40,736 bases of DNA from NCBI GenBank assembly GCA_007119795.1, contig SKOZ01000075.1:1-40736 (forward strand), read 5' to 3'. Position 1 is the first letter of the stretch; the number at the start of each line of letters is the position of its first letter. This stretch comes from Planctomycetales bacterium. GTDB lineage: Bacteria > Planctomycetota > Planctomycetia > Pirellulales > Thermoguttaceae. A program made the translations under genes and the position numbers. Of this stretch, positions 16,509 to 25,055 are shown piece after piece. The notes under the pieces were generated by a model. The model was not told where the DNA came from and did no database searches. It saw nothing but the letters and a program-made list of their open reading frames with translations.

Positions 16509-17834
16509 CTACGGTTCCTGCGACTCGCTGCTCGGCACCTCGATACCCTGCCCGTTGCGGTGATCGCGGATAAGACCGCCGTCGTGGCGGATGGGGCCGA
16601 GGCAGTGGCGGGGGACGCGGCAGTGAATCACCACGCGGCCGTCGCTGTACTGCTTGGAGAGGACTTCGCCATGGGCCGCCAGGTAGGCCATCAGCCGTCC
16701 GTTCTCCACGCCGGTCTCCACGTCGACGTCGAGGAAGCTGCGGCTGAGGGCTTCGCTGACCGCCGCGGCCAGGGCGGAGAGCCCTTCGCCGCGGACGGCA
16801 CTGACGGGAATGGCCCCGGGATAGCGATCCTTCAGGCCGCCGAGGCGGGCGCGGTCGGCGAGGCGGTCGACCTTGTTGAGGACCAGCAGCGTGTCCTTGC
16901 TCTCGATCTTCAACTCCTCGAGCACCCGGTAGACGGCCGAGACCTGCTCGAAGGCGGCAGGGCTGGAGGCGTCGGCCACGTGGAGCAGGAGGTCGGTCTG
17001 GCGGGCCTCTTCGAGCGTGGCCTTGAAGCTCTCCACGAGGTGGTGGGGGAGGTTGCGAATGAAGCCCACCGTGTCGCTCAGGAGCACCGGCCCCCACCCG
17101 GGGAGCTGCCAGCGGCGAGTCCGCGTATCGAGCGTGGCGAAGAGCGCGTCCTCGACGTGGACCCGGGCACCGGTCAGGGCGTTGAGCAGGGTGCTCTTGC
17201 CGGCGTTCGTGTAGCCGACCAGGGAGACCGTCTTCACCTCGCGGCGGGCGGCCACCTCGCGCTGCTTCCGCCGCTCGATGGCGGCGAGCTGGCTCTTCAG
17301 GTCGCTGATCCGCCGCTCCACCAGCCGGCGGTCGACCTCGAGCTGCTTCTCGCCCGGGCCGCGGAGACCCACCCCCTTCTTCTGGCGCGAGAGGTGCGTC
17401 CACATCCGTTTGAGGCGGGGCATGGCGTACTCGAGCTGCGCCAGCTCGACGGCCAGGCGGGCCTGGTGGGTTCGGGCGCGGGTGGCGAAGATGTCCAGGA
17501 TCAATTCCGTGCGATCGAGGACCTTGACCCCCGTGGCCTTTTCCAGGTTGCGGGCTTGCCCGGGGCTCAAGTCGTTGTCGAAGACCACCAGGTCCGCCTG
17601 GCGAGCCTCGACCAGCGCCGAGAGCTCTTCGACCTTGCCGCGTCCCAGGTAGGTGGCGGCGTCGGGCACGTCGCGGCGCTGGAGGACCTGACCCACGACG
17701 CGCGTTCCTGCGGCCTCGGCAAGCCCCTCGAGCTCGGAGAGGGGCGCCTCTTCGCCCCGCGTCTCCGGAAGCAACACTCCGACCAGAATCGCCTTCTCGC
17801 TGGCGACGCCTTCGGCGCGGTCCGTCTCGTACAC
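16509..17834 (-). CDS. hflX: Ribosome-associated GTPase HflX
   Basis: HflX binds the large ribosomal subunit and splits stalled or hibernating ribosomes using GTP. The 441-residue protein has the N-terminal HflX domain with the conserved TYLGRGKVEEL and DLVVFDNDLSPGQARNLE. A helical segment follows with RLKRMWTHLSRQKKGVGLRGPGEKQLEVDRR. The G domain starts with GYTNAGKSTLLNALTG (Walker A, residues 207-214), followed by LSDTVGFIRNLPHHLV (G3) and LVLNKVDRL (G4). The C-terminal domain is present and the last about 25 residues are a variable tail. The ATG at 17834 gives the expected length. It lies downstream of rsgA on the same strand with a 319-base gap, so it may have its own promoter. Confidence 0.96.
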   Translation of the reverse strand: MYETDRAEGVASEKAILVGVLLPETRGEEAPLSELEGLAEAAGTRVVGQVLQRRDVPDAATYLGRGKVEELSALVEARQADLVVFDNDLSPGQARNLEKATGVKVLDRTELILDIFATRARTHQARLAVELAQLEYAMPRLKRMWTHLSRQKKGVGLRGPGEKQLEVDRRLVERRISDLKSQLAAIERRKQREVAARREVKTVSLVGYTNAGKSTLLNALTGARVHVEDALFATLDTRTRRWQLPGWGPVLLSDTVGFIRNLPHHLVESFKATLEEARQTDLLLHVADASSPAAFEQVSAVYRVLEELKIESKDTLLVLNKVDRLADRARLGGLKDRYPGAIPVSAVRGEGLSALAAAVSEALSRSFLDVDVETGVENGRLMAYLAAHGEVLSKQYSDGRVVIHCRVPRHCLGPIRHDGGLIRDHRNGQGIEVPSSESQEP

Positions 17835-18153
17835 GATAGTTGGGTGCCTCTGTGTGGTTAGTGCCTGGTTATTCTGGCTGGTCTACGTGGTATGCGGCAC
17901 AGGCCCTTGTGCCGTGCGCGGTCGAAGGAACACTTCCCACCCCCGAGATCCCTCCCGCGCTATCCCGGACTCCCCATCGGACGTCTTGCGTCGCGCCGCA
18001 CCGCACGGAGGCCTGTGCGGCGTACTCTTCAGCGTCCTCTTCAGCGTCCGGGATGCAACTCCCGGCGTCCGTTTCTCGGGCCTTCCCATCTCCGACGCAA
18101 CGTGCGGCGAAATGGTTCACCCCCTCCGGGCACTTGCCCCCTCCTGCAGCCCG
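17835..18153. other. Intergenic region between rsgA and hflX
   Basis: No gene is visible in these 319 bases. A 7-bp inverted repeat (17895-17901 with 17908-17914) has no U tract. Near 17854-17874 the plus strand reads GTGGTTA GTGCCTG GTTATTC, a degenerate form of the heptamer repeat seen after the radical SAM gene. CTTCAGCGTCC occurs twice in tandem around 18027-18050. Confidence 0.45.
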
Positions 18154-19305
18154 TCAATCTTCCTCCCCCAGCAGCATATGGCAATAGCTCTCGTAACGGC
18201 GCTGATCGAGCCGCCCGTCGGCGACGGCGTCCTTGATCGCGCAGCTCTCCTCGTGGGTATGGGTGCAGTCGGGAAAACGGCAGCGGCTGACGAAGGGCCG
18301 CAAATCGCGGAAATAACCGCAGACTTCCTCGGCTACGACGTCCCAGAGCCGGAACTGCCGGATACCGGGCGTATCGACCACGTGCCCCCCCTGGGCGAGC
18401 CGCAGGAGCCGGGCGGTGGTCGTGGTGTGGCGTCCCTTTTCCGTCTCCTCGCTCACTTCCCGAACGGTCAGTTGCAGGCCGGGATCCACGGCGTTGAGCA
18501 ACGACGACTTGCCCACGCCGCTCTGGCCGGCGACGACGCTCTGCCCTGCGGCGAACCGCCGTCGCAGGCAGCTCAAGCCCGCTCCCGTCGCGGCGCTCAG
18601 GAGGAGCACCGGATACCCCATCTGCGCGTACACCCCGGCCAGCGGCTGCAACGAAGCCGGGGCGACGAGGTCGATCTTGTTGATGCAGATCACCGGCTGC
18701 ACGCCGCCCTTTTCCGCCGCGACCAGCAGGCGGTCGATGAGGTTGGGCTTCAGCCGCGGCTGCGCGGCGCTGGCGACGATCAGAAGCTGGTCGATGTTGG
18801 CCACCATGACTTGCTGGCGACCGCGGATCTGGCGGCAGAGAGTTCCGTAGCGCGGCTCGACGCGCTCGACGATTCCCTCCGCGGCCGCTCCGGCCGTGGG
18901 GACGGGTCGGAACCAGACGCGGTCGCCGGTGACCACGACGTGCCGCTGGTCGGTTGCCAGGGTCTTCAGCAGCCGCCGAACGGCGCAGTGATAGGGCTGC
19001 CCCGTGTCGTCCTCCACGAGGCAGGTCAGCCCGTGGACGGAAAGCACCCGGCCGCGGCGACAGACCGACGTGTCGACCTCCAGATCGACGGCGAAGCCCG
19101 CCTGCTCGGCCGACGCGAGCACCTCGCCCCGTACGGTGCGGCGGCGCGTCAGGTCGCCCTTGCCGCTGATCCGCTCCGTGCCCGCCGCCTCTTCGGCTCG
19201 CGGGTCGCTGTCGGCAAAGCGGCGCGTCCAATCGCTACGACGGGGCGGTTGCGTGCGGTTCTTGCGGAAGTCGACGCGAACCTTGCGTTTCTTGTTCTTG
19301 GCCAT
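18154..19305 (-). CDS. rsgA: Small-subunit biogenesis GTPase RsgA
   Basis: RsgA is a circularly permuted GTPase that checks late maturation of the 30S subunit. The 383-residue product has an OB-fold followed by permuted G motifs: G4 NKID at 209-212, G1 GQSGVGKS at 260-267, the switch region EVSEETEKGRHTTTTARL, and G3 DTPG at 311-314. The C-terminal zinc finger has Cys342, Cys347, His349 and Cys355 in CRFPDCTHTHEESC. I chose the ATG at 19305 because it opens a basic segment, MAKNKKRKVRVDFRKNR, typical of RsgA in this phylum; further upstream the frame is not protein-like. The basic N-terminal extension of about 55 residues is longer than in E. coli and may bind rRNA. The FHA gene lies 150 bases upstream on the same strand. 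Confidence 0.95.
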   Translation of the reverse strand: MAKNKKRKVRVDFRKNRTQPPRRSDWTRRFADSDPRAEEAAGTERISGKGDLTRRRTVRGEVLASAEQAGFAVDLEVDTSVCRRGRVLSVHGLTCLVEDDTGQPYHCAVRRLLKTLATDQRHVVVTGDRVWFRPVPTAGAAAEGIVERVEPRYGTLCRQIRGRQQVMVANIDQLLIVASAAQPRLKPNLIDRLLVAAEKGGVQPVICINKIDLVAPASLQPLAGVYAQMGYPVLLLSAATGAGLSCLRRRFAAGQSVVAGQSGVGKSSLLNAVDPGLQLTVREVSEETEKGRHTTTTARLLRLAQGGHVVDTPGIRQFRLWDVVAEEVCGYFRDLRPFVSRCRFPDCTHTHEESCAIKDAVADGRLDQRRYESYCHMLLGEED

Positions 19306-19455
19306 TCGGGAGTAGGCGTGCCGGAGATCAGCGCCCCCCCTGGAGGCGGATGGACGGCGACCGCTATAGCCGGGCTTCCTGGCGCCTCGGACCAAAGCCG
19401 GGGGATCGAGCAACTGCCGCGTAACCCCGGAAGCGGGGGGGCGAGGCGGCCGCGC

Positions 19456-19941
19456 CTAAAGGGGTTTGTTGCGGCGGGAGGCCGGCCCCTCGTCATTCGC
19501 GATGTCGTACCGCGAGGAGCCCTTCGGGTCGCCGGATTCTTCCTTCTGCCGGGCGGGCTTCTTCCGTTCCAGCCCGGCCCGCTCCAGGAGCGATTTGGTG
19601 AAGATGTCGGTCTCGATGGCATCGGGCGGCGGCGGCCCCATGGCGCCCAGGTTGTCTACGGGCGAGTAGACCATCTCGTACTTGTGCTTGGCGATCGAGA
19701 GGATGTCGCCCGGGTCCACCCGCTTCTCCTGGACACGGACCCCGTTGACCTTCACGCCGTTGCGGCTGTTCAAGTCGCGGACGTACCAATACCCGGAGAT
19801 GGCCTTCAGCTCGCAGTGATGCGCCGAGACATTGGAAAATCGCAAAACAATGTCGCAACTCTCGCGGCGACCGACCAACAGCTCCTTCTTGAGCAGCGGA
19901 ATCGGGTCGCCGCCGCCGACAGGCACGAGTTCGCCAAACAT
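19456..19941 (-). CDS. FHA-domain protein
   Basis: The 161-residue protein is an N-terminal forkhead-associated domain followed by a charged low-complexity tail. FHA marks are LLVGRRESCDIVL (Gly-Arg at 24-25), FSNVSAHHCEL (Ser39 and His41) and DLNSRNGVKVNGVRV (Asn61-Gly62), which together form the phosphothreonine-binding loops. No membrane segment or catalytic domain is present, so it is likely a soluble adaptor for Ser/Thr-kinase signalling, a system that planctomycetes use heavily. The C-terminal tail after residue 100 is rich in Lys, Glu, Pro and Arg and looks disordered. The gene is divergent from the radical SAM gene with an 85-base shared promoter region. A link to rsgA downstream is only positional. 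Confidence 0.92.
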   Translation of the reverse strand: MFGELVPVGGGDPIPLLKKELLVGRRESCDIVLRFSNVSAHHCELKAISGYWYVRDLNSRNGVKVNGVRVQEKRVDPGDILSIAKHKYEMVYSPVDNLGAMGPPPPDAIETDIFTKSLLERAGLERKKPARQKEESGDPKGSSRYDIANDEGPASRRNKPL

Positions 19942-20026
19942 GAAGCCTTACCTTATGATGGGGTGTGGCCTACCCTATGATGATGATCTGTCAGGCCTCT
20001 TCGTTGAAGTGTAGACGGGTGTTACG

Positions 20027-20986
20027 GTGTCGTCAACTCATTACCCTCGCCCTCCTGGGAAGGGGTGGATAGCTGCCGGCCTGAGGTACTATCGCTTCAG
20101 TCATTTCGTCCGCGAGCAATTCCGAGCCCCGCTCCGCAAGGTGGTGTTGGATATCGGATTCGGTTGTCCCAATCGCGATGGTACCATCGCGCGGGAGGGA
20201 TGCATCTTCTGCGATCCGGCCTCGTTCAGTCCCGCTCGCAGGAGGGGGGTGCTGCCTCTTCGTGACCAGATTGCCGAGGCCGTTGCGGTACGCTCCCGCC
20301 GAAGGAGCGGCACGCCGTTCCTGGCCTACCTTCAGCCCGGCACGAACACCCACGCCGAGACGACCGCTCTCCGCGCGGTGTTCGATGAGGTCGTCGGCCA
20401 CCCGGCCGTCGCCGGGTTGATCGTGGGCACTCGCCCCGACTGCCTTCCGGAAGCGACGCTCGACCTATTGGCCGAGGTCGCCGGGCGAACCTGGCTGCTG
20501 ATCGAGGTGGGGCTGCAATCGATGGACGACCGTTCCCTTGCCTGGCTCGGTCGCGGGCACGGCTACGCGGCCTTCGTCGACGCCGTGGCACGATGTCGAC
20601 GCCGCAGGCTCCGTCTCGGGGTCCATTTGATCCTCGGCCTGCCCGGCGAGACGGTGGACGGGAGCCGCACGACGGCGGCGGAGGTTTCCCGCCTGGAAGT
20701 CTTTTCGGTGAAGCTTCACCACCTCCACGCCGTCCGCGGCACCCCGTTGGCTGCAATGGTCGCCGGCGGAACGGTCCGCCTGCCCACCGCCGACGAGTAC
20801 ATGGAACACGTGCTTGCCTTTCTGGAGCACCTGCGGCCGGAGTGCGTCGTCGACCGCCTGGTGGGCGAGGCGCGGCGACCCTACCTGGTGGCCCCGTTGT
20901 GGTCGGAGCAGAAGTCGGCTATTCTCGCCAAGATCGATGCCGAGATGGCCCGCCGCGACACCTGGCAGGGCAAATGTCGTGGCTAG
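20027..20986 (+). CDS. TIGR01212-family (YhcC-like) radical SAM protein
   Basis: The 319-residue protein belongs to the YhcC/TIGR01212 branch of radical SAM enzymes. The opening RYYRFSHFVREQF, then VLDIGFGCPNRDGT with GCIFC, is the family signature; the cluster ligands are Cys47, Cys59 and Cys62, the wider spacing this family uses instead of CxxxCxxC. Later elements are LAYLQPGTNTHA, GTRPDCLPE, LLIEVGLQSMDDRSL, GVHLILGLPGE and VKLHHLHAVRGTPLA. The substrate is unknown to me; relatives are often placed with tRNA or cofactor modification. It starts at GTG 20027, since no ATG lies at a suitable place before the conserved region. The stop codon falls inside a short heptamer repeat. Confidence 0.92.
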   Translation: MSSTHYPRPPGKGWIAAGLRYYRFSHFVREQFRAPLRKVVLDIGFGCPNRDGTIAREGCIFCDPASFSPARRRGVLPLRDQIAEAVAVRSRRRSGTPFLAYLQPGTNTHAETTALRAVFDEVVGHPAVAGLIVGTRPDCLPEATLDLLAEVAGRTWLLIEVGLQSMDDRSLAWLGRGHGYAAFVDAVARCRRRRLRLGVHLILGLPGETVDGSRTTAAEVSRLEVFSVKLHHLHAVRGTPLAAMVAGGTVRLPTADEYMEHVLAFLEHLRPECVVDRLVGEARRPYLVAPLWSEQKSAILAKIDAEMARRDTWQGKCRG

Positions 20987-21118
20987 TGGCTGGTGGCTGG
21001 TAGGGCGGATATTCCTGTCCGGCAGCCCTGAGCGCCTCCAGGTTCCAAAGGAAAGGGAGCAAGGGCCGCAGCCGCCGGCCACCGCGCATCCAGCCGCTGT
21101 CCACCCGTTACCAGCCAC
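20979..21118. repeat. Heptamer tandem repeat and 10-bp inverted repeat
   Basis: GTGGCTA, GTGGCTG, GTGGCTG follow one another at 20979-20999 and run across the stop codon of the radical SAM gene. The last unit plus GTA (20993-21002) is repeated inverted as TACCAGCCAC at 21109-21118. The intergenic stretch 20987-21147 has no other feature. Confidence 0.65.
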
Positions 21119-21147
21119 AACCGACCATTTCTTCCCCCGTCTCGTTC

Positions 21148-22335
21148 ATGGTGAAAAGAGTCGTGCTCAAGCCCCGAAAGGCGGGGCCCTTCTACGCCCG
21201 GCACCCTTGGGTTCTCGACTCGGCCATCGACCGCTTGGAGGGTGGTCCCGGCGACGGGGATGTGGTCGACCTCATCTCCGACAAGGGCAAGTTCATCGCC
21301 CGCGGCATACACAACGGCCGCAGCCGCATCCGCTGCCGTCTGTACACCTGGAATGCGGAGGAGGCCATCGACGACGCCTTTTGGCGGCGGCGGCTGGCTG
21401 CCGCGGTCGAGTTGCGTAACCAGCTCGGCTACGGCGACCGGGCGGCGGCCGCCCGCCTTGTCTTCAGTGAAGGCGATCGGCTCAGCGGCCTGATCGTGGA
21501 TCGCTACGGCGAACACCTCGTCGTCCAGCCGACGGCCCTGGCCATGGCCGGCCGCCTCGAGGGGATAATCGCCGCCCTGGTCGACATCGTGCGGCCCCTG
21601 AGCATCATGGTACGCTTCGAACTGGGCATGTCGCGGGCCGAGGGCATCGAGACGGCCAACGGGCCGCGCTGGGGCGAACCGCCCGCCGGGCCGGTGTGTA
21701 TCGACGACGGTTCGATCCGTTTCGGCGTCGATCTAGCCGGGGGGCAGAAGACGGGCTTCTACCTCGATCAGCGCGAGAATCGCCGCGCCGCGGCGCGCTA
21801 TTGCCACGGCCGGCGCGTGCTGGACATGTTCTGTTACAGCGGCGGTTTCGCCATCGCCGCCGCCGGCCTGGGAAAGGCCCGCGAGGTTCTCGCCTTCGAC
21901 AGCAGCTCGAAGGCGGTGGCCCTGGCGCGGGCCAACGCGGAGCTCAACGAGCTGAACAACGTCCGCGTGGAGGCCGGCGACGGCTTCGCCGTGCTCGAGT
22001 CGCTGCTCGCCCAGGGCGAGCGGTTCGGCACGGTGATCCTCGACCCGCCCCGTTTCGCCCGCAGCCGCCGCAACCTCCCCGAGGCCCTTCGCGCCTATCA
22101 TTGGCTCAACCGGCTCGCCGTCAGCCTCGTCGAGCCCGGCGGGTTTCTGGTCACGTGCAGTTGCTCGGGGCACGTCGGCCGCCAAGACTTCCACGACGTA
22201 CTCGTGGGCGTCGGCCAACAGACCGGCCGCGAGCTGCAGATCCTCGAGCGCCGCGGCGCCGCCCCCGACCACCCCGTACTCGCCAGTTGCCCGGAGGGCG
22301 ACTACCTGAAGTGTCTCATCGTGCGGGCGCTATGA
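21148..22335 (+). CDS. rlmI: Class I rRNA large-subunit methyltransferase, RlmI-like
   Basis: The 395-residue protein has the RlmI layout. The N-terminal PUA domain (residues 1-75, VLKPRKAGPFYARHPWVLDSAI) is followed by a small linking domain with LIVDRYGEHLVVQ. The Rossmann methyltransferase then has GQKTGFYLDQRENR, VLDMFCYSGGFAIAAA (SAM motif I), AFDSSSKAVALARAN, ILDPPRFARS (motif IV) and LVTCSCSGHVG. E. coli RlmI makes m5C at 23S position 1962; other members of the fold may use other sites, so the exact nucleotide is not certain. ATG 21148 is chosen; the GTG directly after it would also serve. Upstream is the radical SAM gene on the same strand, 161 bases away. Confidence 0.92.
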   Translation: MVKRVVLKPRKAGPFYARHPWVLDSAIDRLEGGPGDGDVVDLISDKGKFIARGIHNGRSRIRCRLYTWNAEEAIDDAFWRRRLAAAVELRNQLGYGDRAAAARLVFSEGDRLSGLIVDRYGEHLVVQPTALAMAGRLEGIIAALVDIVRPLSIMVRFELGMSRAEGIETANGPRWGEPPAGPVCIDDGSIRFGVDLAGGQKTGFYLDQRENRRAAARYCHGRRVLDMFCYSGGFAIAAAGLGKAREVLAFDSSSKAVALARANAELNELNNVRVEAGDGFAVLESLLAQGERFGTVILDPPRFARSRRNLPEALRAYHWLNRLAVSLVEPGGFLVTCSCSGHVGRQDFHDVLVGVGQQTGRELQILERRGAAPDHPVLASCPEGDYLKCLIVRAL

Positions 22336-22337
22336 AA

Positions 22338-22377
22338 AAGACCATGGCACGACGTTCCATCGCCATGCCATGGTCTT
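22338..22377 (+). terminator. Hairpin just after rlmI
   Basis: Twelve bases, AAGACCATGGCA at 22338-22349, pair perfectly with TGCCATGGTCTT at 22366-22377 around a 16-base loop, two bases past the stop codon. The U tract is short (TCTTCAT), so termination is likely but not certain. The rest of 22378-22580 shows nothing. Confidence 0.6.
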
Positions 22378-22580
22378 CATCCTGAAACGGGACACAACGC
22401 ATCCCGCCCTCCCGGCGAGGTGATGATTCTGGTATCGGTCGCCGCAGCGGCGGTGCTGAAGCCGTTTTCGGCCGGGATTCGCTCCACCGCACACCGCAGG
22501 GCCATGCCGCGGGCTCGGCACGCGGCAACCGTCCCCAGAAACGGCAGCCCTTCACCATCCGGCGAAGCGACCCTCATCGG

Positions 22581-23195
22581 CTACCGTCCCCGTTCCTCGC
22601 CCGAGCCCACGGCGAAGTTCCTGGGCCAGGCAAGCCCCCAGCCCCACGCGCCGGAGCGGCCTTTGACCGGGGGGAGGCGAACCGGGGTTACGGCAGAGTC
22701 CTCGGGAAAGTCGGGCTCCTCGAGCAGAGGTTCCGGAGGGGACGACGGCGCGGTAGGCGGTTCCGAGTCGGTCGCCGGCTCGGAGATCGCCTCCCCCGCG
22801 TCGGGAGCCGTCGGCTGTGGTGCCGGAGGGAGCGGCGGTTCCGCCTGGAGGGATTCCTGGCCAACCTCGTCCGGCAGGCAAGCGTGGCTGGAACCGGCGA
22901 AGAACGCCCCCGAGGTGCAGGGCGGCGCCGGACAGCGGGCCGTCCGCATGCGGGGCACCGCCGGCTGGATCGTCATTGCCTGGCTCCAAGTCCGCGCCCG
23001 CGCTTGCTCGACGAAGTAGCCGTCCCAGACGCCCGCACACCGATCGGGCGCCGCGCAGCCGGTGGGCAGGTGCGCCGTCGTGCTTGGGCCGTAACTGCAG
23101 AAGGCCCCCCCGCCCCATTCTCCGCCCTGCCCGAGTGCCGGCAGCGCCAGCCCTCCGAGCCACAACCCCGTCACCGTTAAGACGATTGCGCGCAT
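22581..23195 (-). CDS. Secreted cysteine-rich hypothetical protein
   Basis: I do not recognise this 204-residue protein. It starts at an ATG preceded by a strong AAAGGAG, and the N-terminus is a clear Sec signal peptide (MRAIVLTVTGLWLGGLALPALG) with cleavage likely after ALG. The next about 80 residues contain eight cysteines in short groups (FCSYG, GCAAPDRCAG, RCPAPPC, HACLPD), which suggests a small disulfide-stabilised domain outside the cytoplasm. The C-terminal half is low-complexity, rich in proline, glutamate and serine (EPPTAPSSPPEPLLEEPDFPE), probably disordered. A stable hairpin lies 66 bases before its start. The frame open further upstream is not protein-like. The strong ribosome binding site and signal peptide support a real gene. 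Confidence 0.65.
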   Translation of the reverse strand: MRAIVLTVTGLWLGGLALPALGQGGEWGGGAFCSYGPSTTAHLPTGCAAPDRCAGVWDGYFVEQARARTWSQAMTIQPAVPRMRTARCPAPPCTSGAFFAGSSHACLPDEVGQESLQAEPPLPPAPQPTAPDAGEAISEPATDSEPPTAPSSPPEPLLEEPDFPEDSAVTPVRLPPVKGRSGAWGWGLAWPRNFAVGSGEERGR

Positions 23196-23693
23196 GGGAT
23201 CACTCCTTTCCCAACGTCCCTGACGCGCCGCGTGCCGCGTGAGCCGTCCCCGGCCCGCTGTGCCGCGGCGGCTCGGCGGGAGCCGAACCGCCGCGGCAAA
23301 GAGCACACAACGCGGAATCCACCAGGGAAACCATTGCCGCCATTCCGGGGCCGGGCAAACGCGGAGCGCCGCTTCCTTGCCGGTTTTTCCAGGTCCGTGC
23401 CGGCAGATGTCGTATCGCCCTCCGAGTCCCCTCCGGCCGGCACGGTCTGCCCGACCGGCAACCTCTGCGTTCCTGCCGAACGCGTCGAGCATGGGGCGAT
23501 CGCGCCCGGTCTGAAAACGGCGGACGGGTGAGGGCTCGCTCCGCCAAGTGCCGCCCCCCGGCCGAGTCCGCCACTTGGGTACGGGCAGGTGATGCGACGT
23601 GTGTCCGGTCCGCGGTCCGTCGGGAGTGACGACCACAGCCGACTATCCCGGAGCGCCGCCACAGATCACACCGGTAGGGGGGCACGCCGGAGT
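23196..23693. other. Intergenic region with a stable hairpin
   Basis: No gene is seen in these 498 bases. At 23261-23276 TGCCGCGGCGGCTCGG pairs with 23283-23298 at 15 of 16 positions; on the minus strand this is in the leader of the cysteine-rich protein gene. CCAAGTG and CACTTGG form another 7-bp inverted pair around 23550-23578. No U tract marks either as a terminator. Confidence 0.5.
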
Positions 23694-24563
23694 TCAGGCT
23701 GCGGCGTCTTCGGCGACGACGGGGTTGCGGAGCACGCCGATGCGATCGATTTCCACTTCGATCTCGTCGCCGGGCCGGAGGAATACGGGCGGCCTGCGGG
23801 CAACACCTACCCCTGGCGGCGTTCCCGTAAAGATCAGGTCTCCCGGAGAGAGGGTGCAGATGCTCGAGAGATAGGCTACGAGTTCCTCGACGGGGAAGAT
23901 GAGCTGGGCGGTGGTCGAGTCCTGCATCGTCTGGCCGTTCAGCCGCAGTTGGATCCGCAGATCGCCCACGTCGCCGACCTCGTCCAGGGTGACCAGCGCA
24001 GGACCGATGGGGGCAAAGGTGTCGAACGATTTGCCGAGGATCCACTGGCCGCCCGGCTTGCGCATCTGCCAGTCGCGGGCGGAGACGTCGCAGCCGCAGC
24101 AGAAGGCGGCTACGTGCTCGATGGCTTGGTGGCGGGGAATGTGGCGCCCCGGGCGGCCGATGACGACGACCAGCTCTGCTTCATAGTCAACTTCTGTGCT
24201 CAATCGAGGGAGTACGATGGGGCGGTCGGAAGGGATCACGGCAGTGGGGAATTTGGCAAACACGACCGGCTCGGGCGGCGGCTCCTTGCCGGTCTCGCGG
24301 GCGTGGTCGGCGTAGTTCAGCCCGATGCCGAACACTTTTTCCGGTATGGGTACCGGTGGAAGGAGCTCGACGGCCTCGAGGGGGATCGCCGTTCCCTCGC
24401 CTAAAGCAGCGGCGGCCCGTTGCTGCCCCTCCGGACCATGTCGGAGGAGCGCTTTGACACAACTGGGGACCGCAGGATCGGTCTGGTTGAGATCGACCAC
24501 CCCGTCCTCACGGAGGCCGGCCACTCGCGGACCGTCGGGGCTACGATAGGTAATCAGTCTCAC
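23694..24563 (-). CDS. Fumarylacetoacetate hydrolase family protein
   Basis: The 289-residue protein is of the FAH superfamily, which includes acylpyruvases, oxaloacetate decarboxylases and ring-cleavage product hydrolases. The catalytic domain begins at KVFGIGLNYADHARETG. Metal ligands are expected in STEVDYEAELVVVIG (Glu-x-Glu type acidic cluster), and CCGCDVSARDWQ and GKSFDTFAPIGPALV are family motifs. The oxyanion/lid region DSTTAQLIFPVEELVAYLS and the C-terminal LSPGDLIFTGTPPGVG are complete. The N-terminal 70 residues are the usual small domain. Substrate is not inferable; by similarity pattern it is closest to FAHD1-like/2-keto-acid hydrolases. It starts with an ATG after AAGGAAA. It has no obvious partner, the downstream gene being 498 bases away. 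Confidence 0.93.
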   Translation of the reverse strand: MRLITYRSPDGPRVAGLREDGVVDLNQTDPAVPSCVKALLRHGPEGQQRAAAALGEGTAIPLEAVELLPPVPIPEKVFGIGLNYADHARETGKEPPPEPVVFAKFPTAVIPSDRPIVLPRLSTEVDYEAELVVVIGRPGRHIPRHQAIEHVAAFCCGCDVSARDWQMRKPGGQWILGKSFDTFAPIGPALVTLDEVGDVGDLRIQLRLNGQTMQDSTTAQLIFPVEELVAYLSSICTLSPGDLIFTGTPPGVGVARRPPVFLRPGDEIEVEIDRIGVLRNPVVAEDAAA

Positions 24564-25055
24564 GGCGTTTTCCTTCGCGGATTCGGAATGTGGAGCGGCT
24601 CACCAGTACGAGCGGGCATTGCCGCTCAGGGAATGCCCAATGGTATCAGAGTCTCCAAGCGGGCGCCAGGGCTGGTGGCAGGTCGAGTGGCCCCACCATG
24701 GCCGGCACCTCAACCCCTGCTTACGGTGGGTGCCTGTTCAACGGTCCAGCGCGGAGTTACACTACACGATGCTTCTGCTCGGCTTGCCCAGACTTCAGTG
24801 TTGTCGCAATCCTTGCAGACGACGCTAACGGCACACTCGCCGCAACATGGCATCGCGACGCAAGCCTCAATCCCTCCGCCGCCTGCGTCGAACTAGGAGT
24901 TAGCGGTGGCCTTCAGGCGAAGGGGTGCCGACCGGTGCTCCCCTCCTTAATGGGGGCAATCCGAACTGCGATCTCGTCGCGCCGAATCAATTTCCATTGC
25001 CGCGCCGGTCGCGATTTGGGGCTCTGTTTCAGCATTGGATCACCAGGAGCCAGCC
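24564..25055. other. Intergenic region of lower coding character
   Basis: These 492 bases hold no gene I can support. Nested inverted repeats occur: GCTAAC at 24824-24829 with GTTAGC at 24899-24904, and inside them CGACGCA at 24856-24862 with TGCGTCG at 24884-24890. GGGCATT and AATGCCC form a 7-bp pair near 24614-24638. The promoter of the downstream synthetase gene should lie here but no clear boxes are seen. Confidence 0.4.

Noticed and set aside
17854..19980. A 708-residue plus-strand frame opposite rsgA and the FHA gene
   Set aside because: It lies antisense to genes with diagnostic GTPase and FHA motifs, and has no recognisable domain.
24824..24904. Nested inverted repeats resembling an integron attC site (GCTAAC ... 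GTTAGC)
   Set aside because: The outer core is GTTAGCG rather than GTTRRRY, and the inner arms are not at the symmetric short distances attC needs (26 and 8 bases). No integrase or cassette array is nearby.
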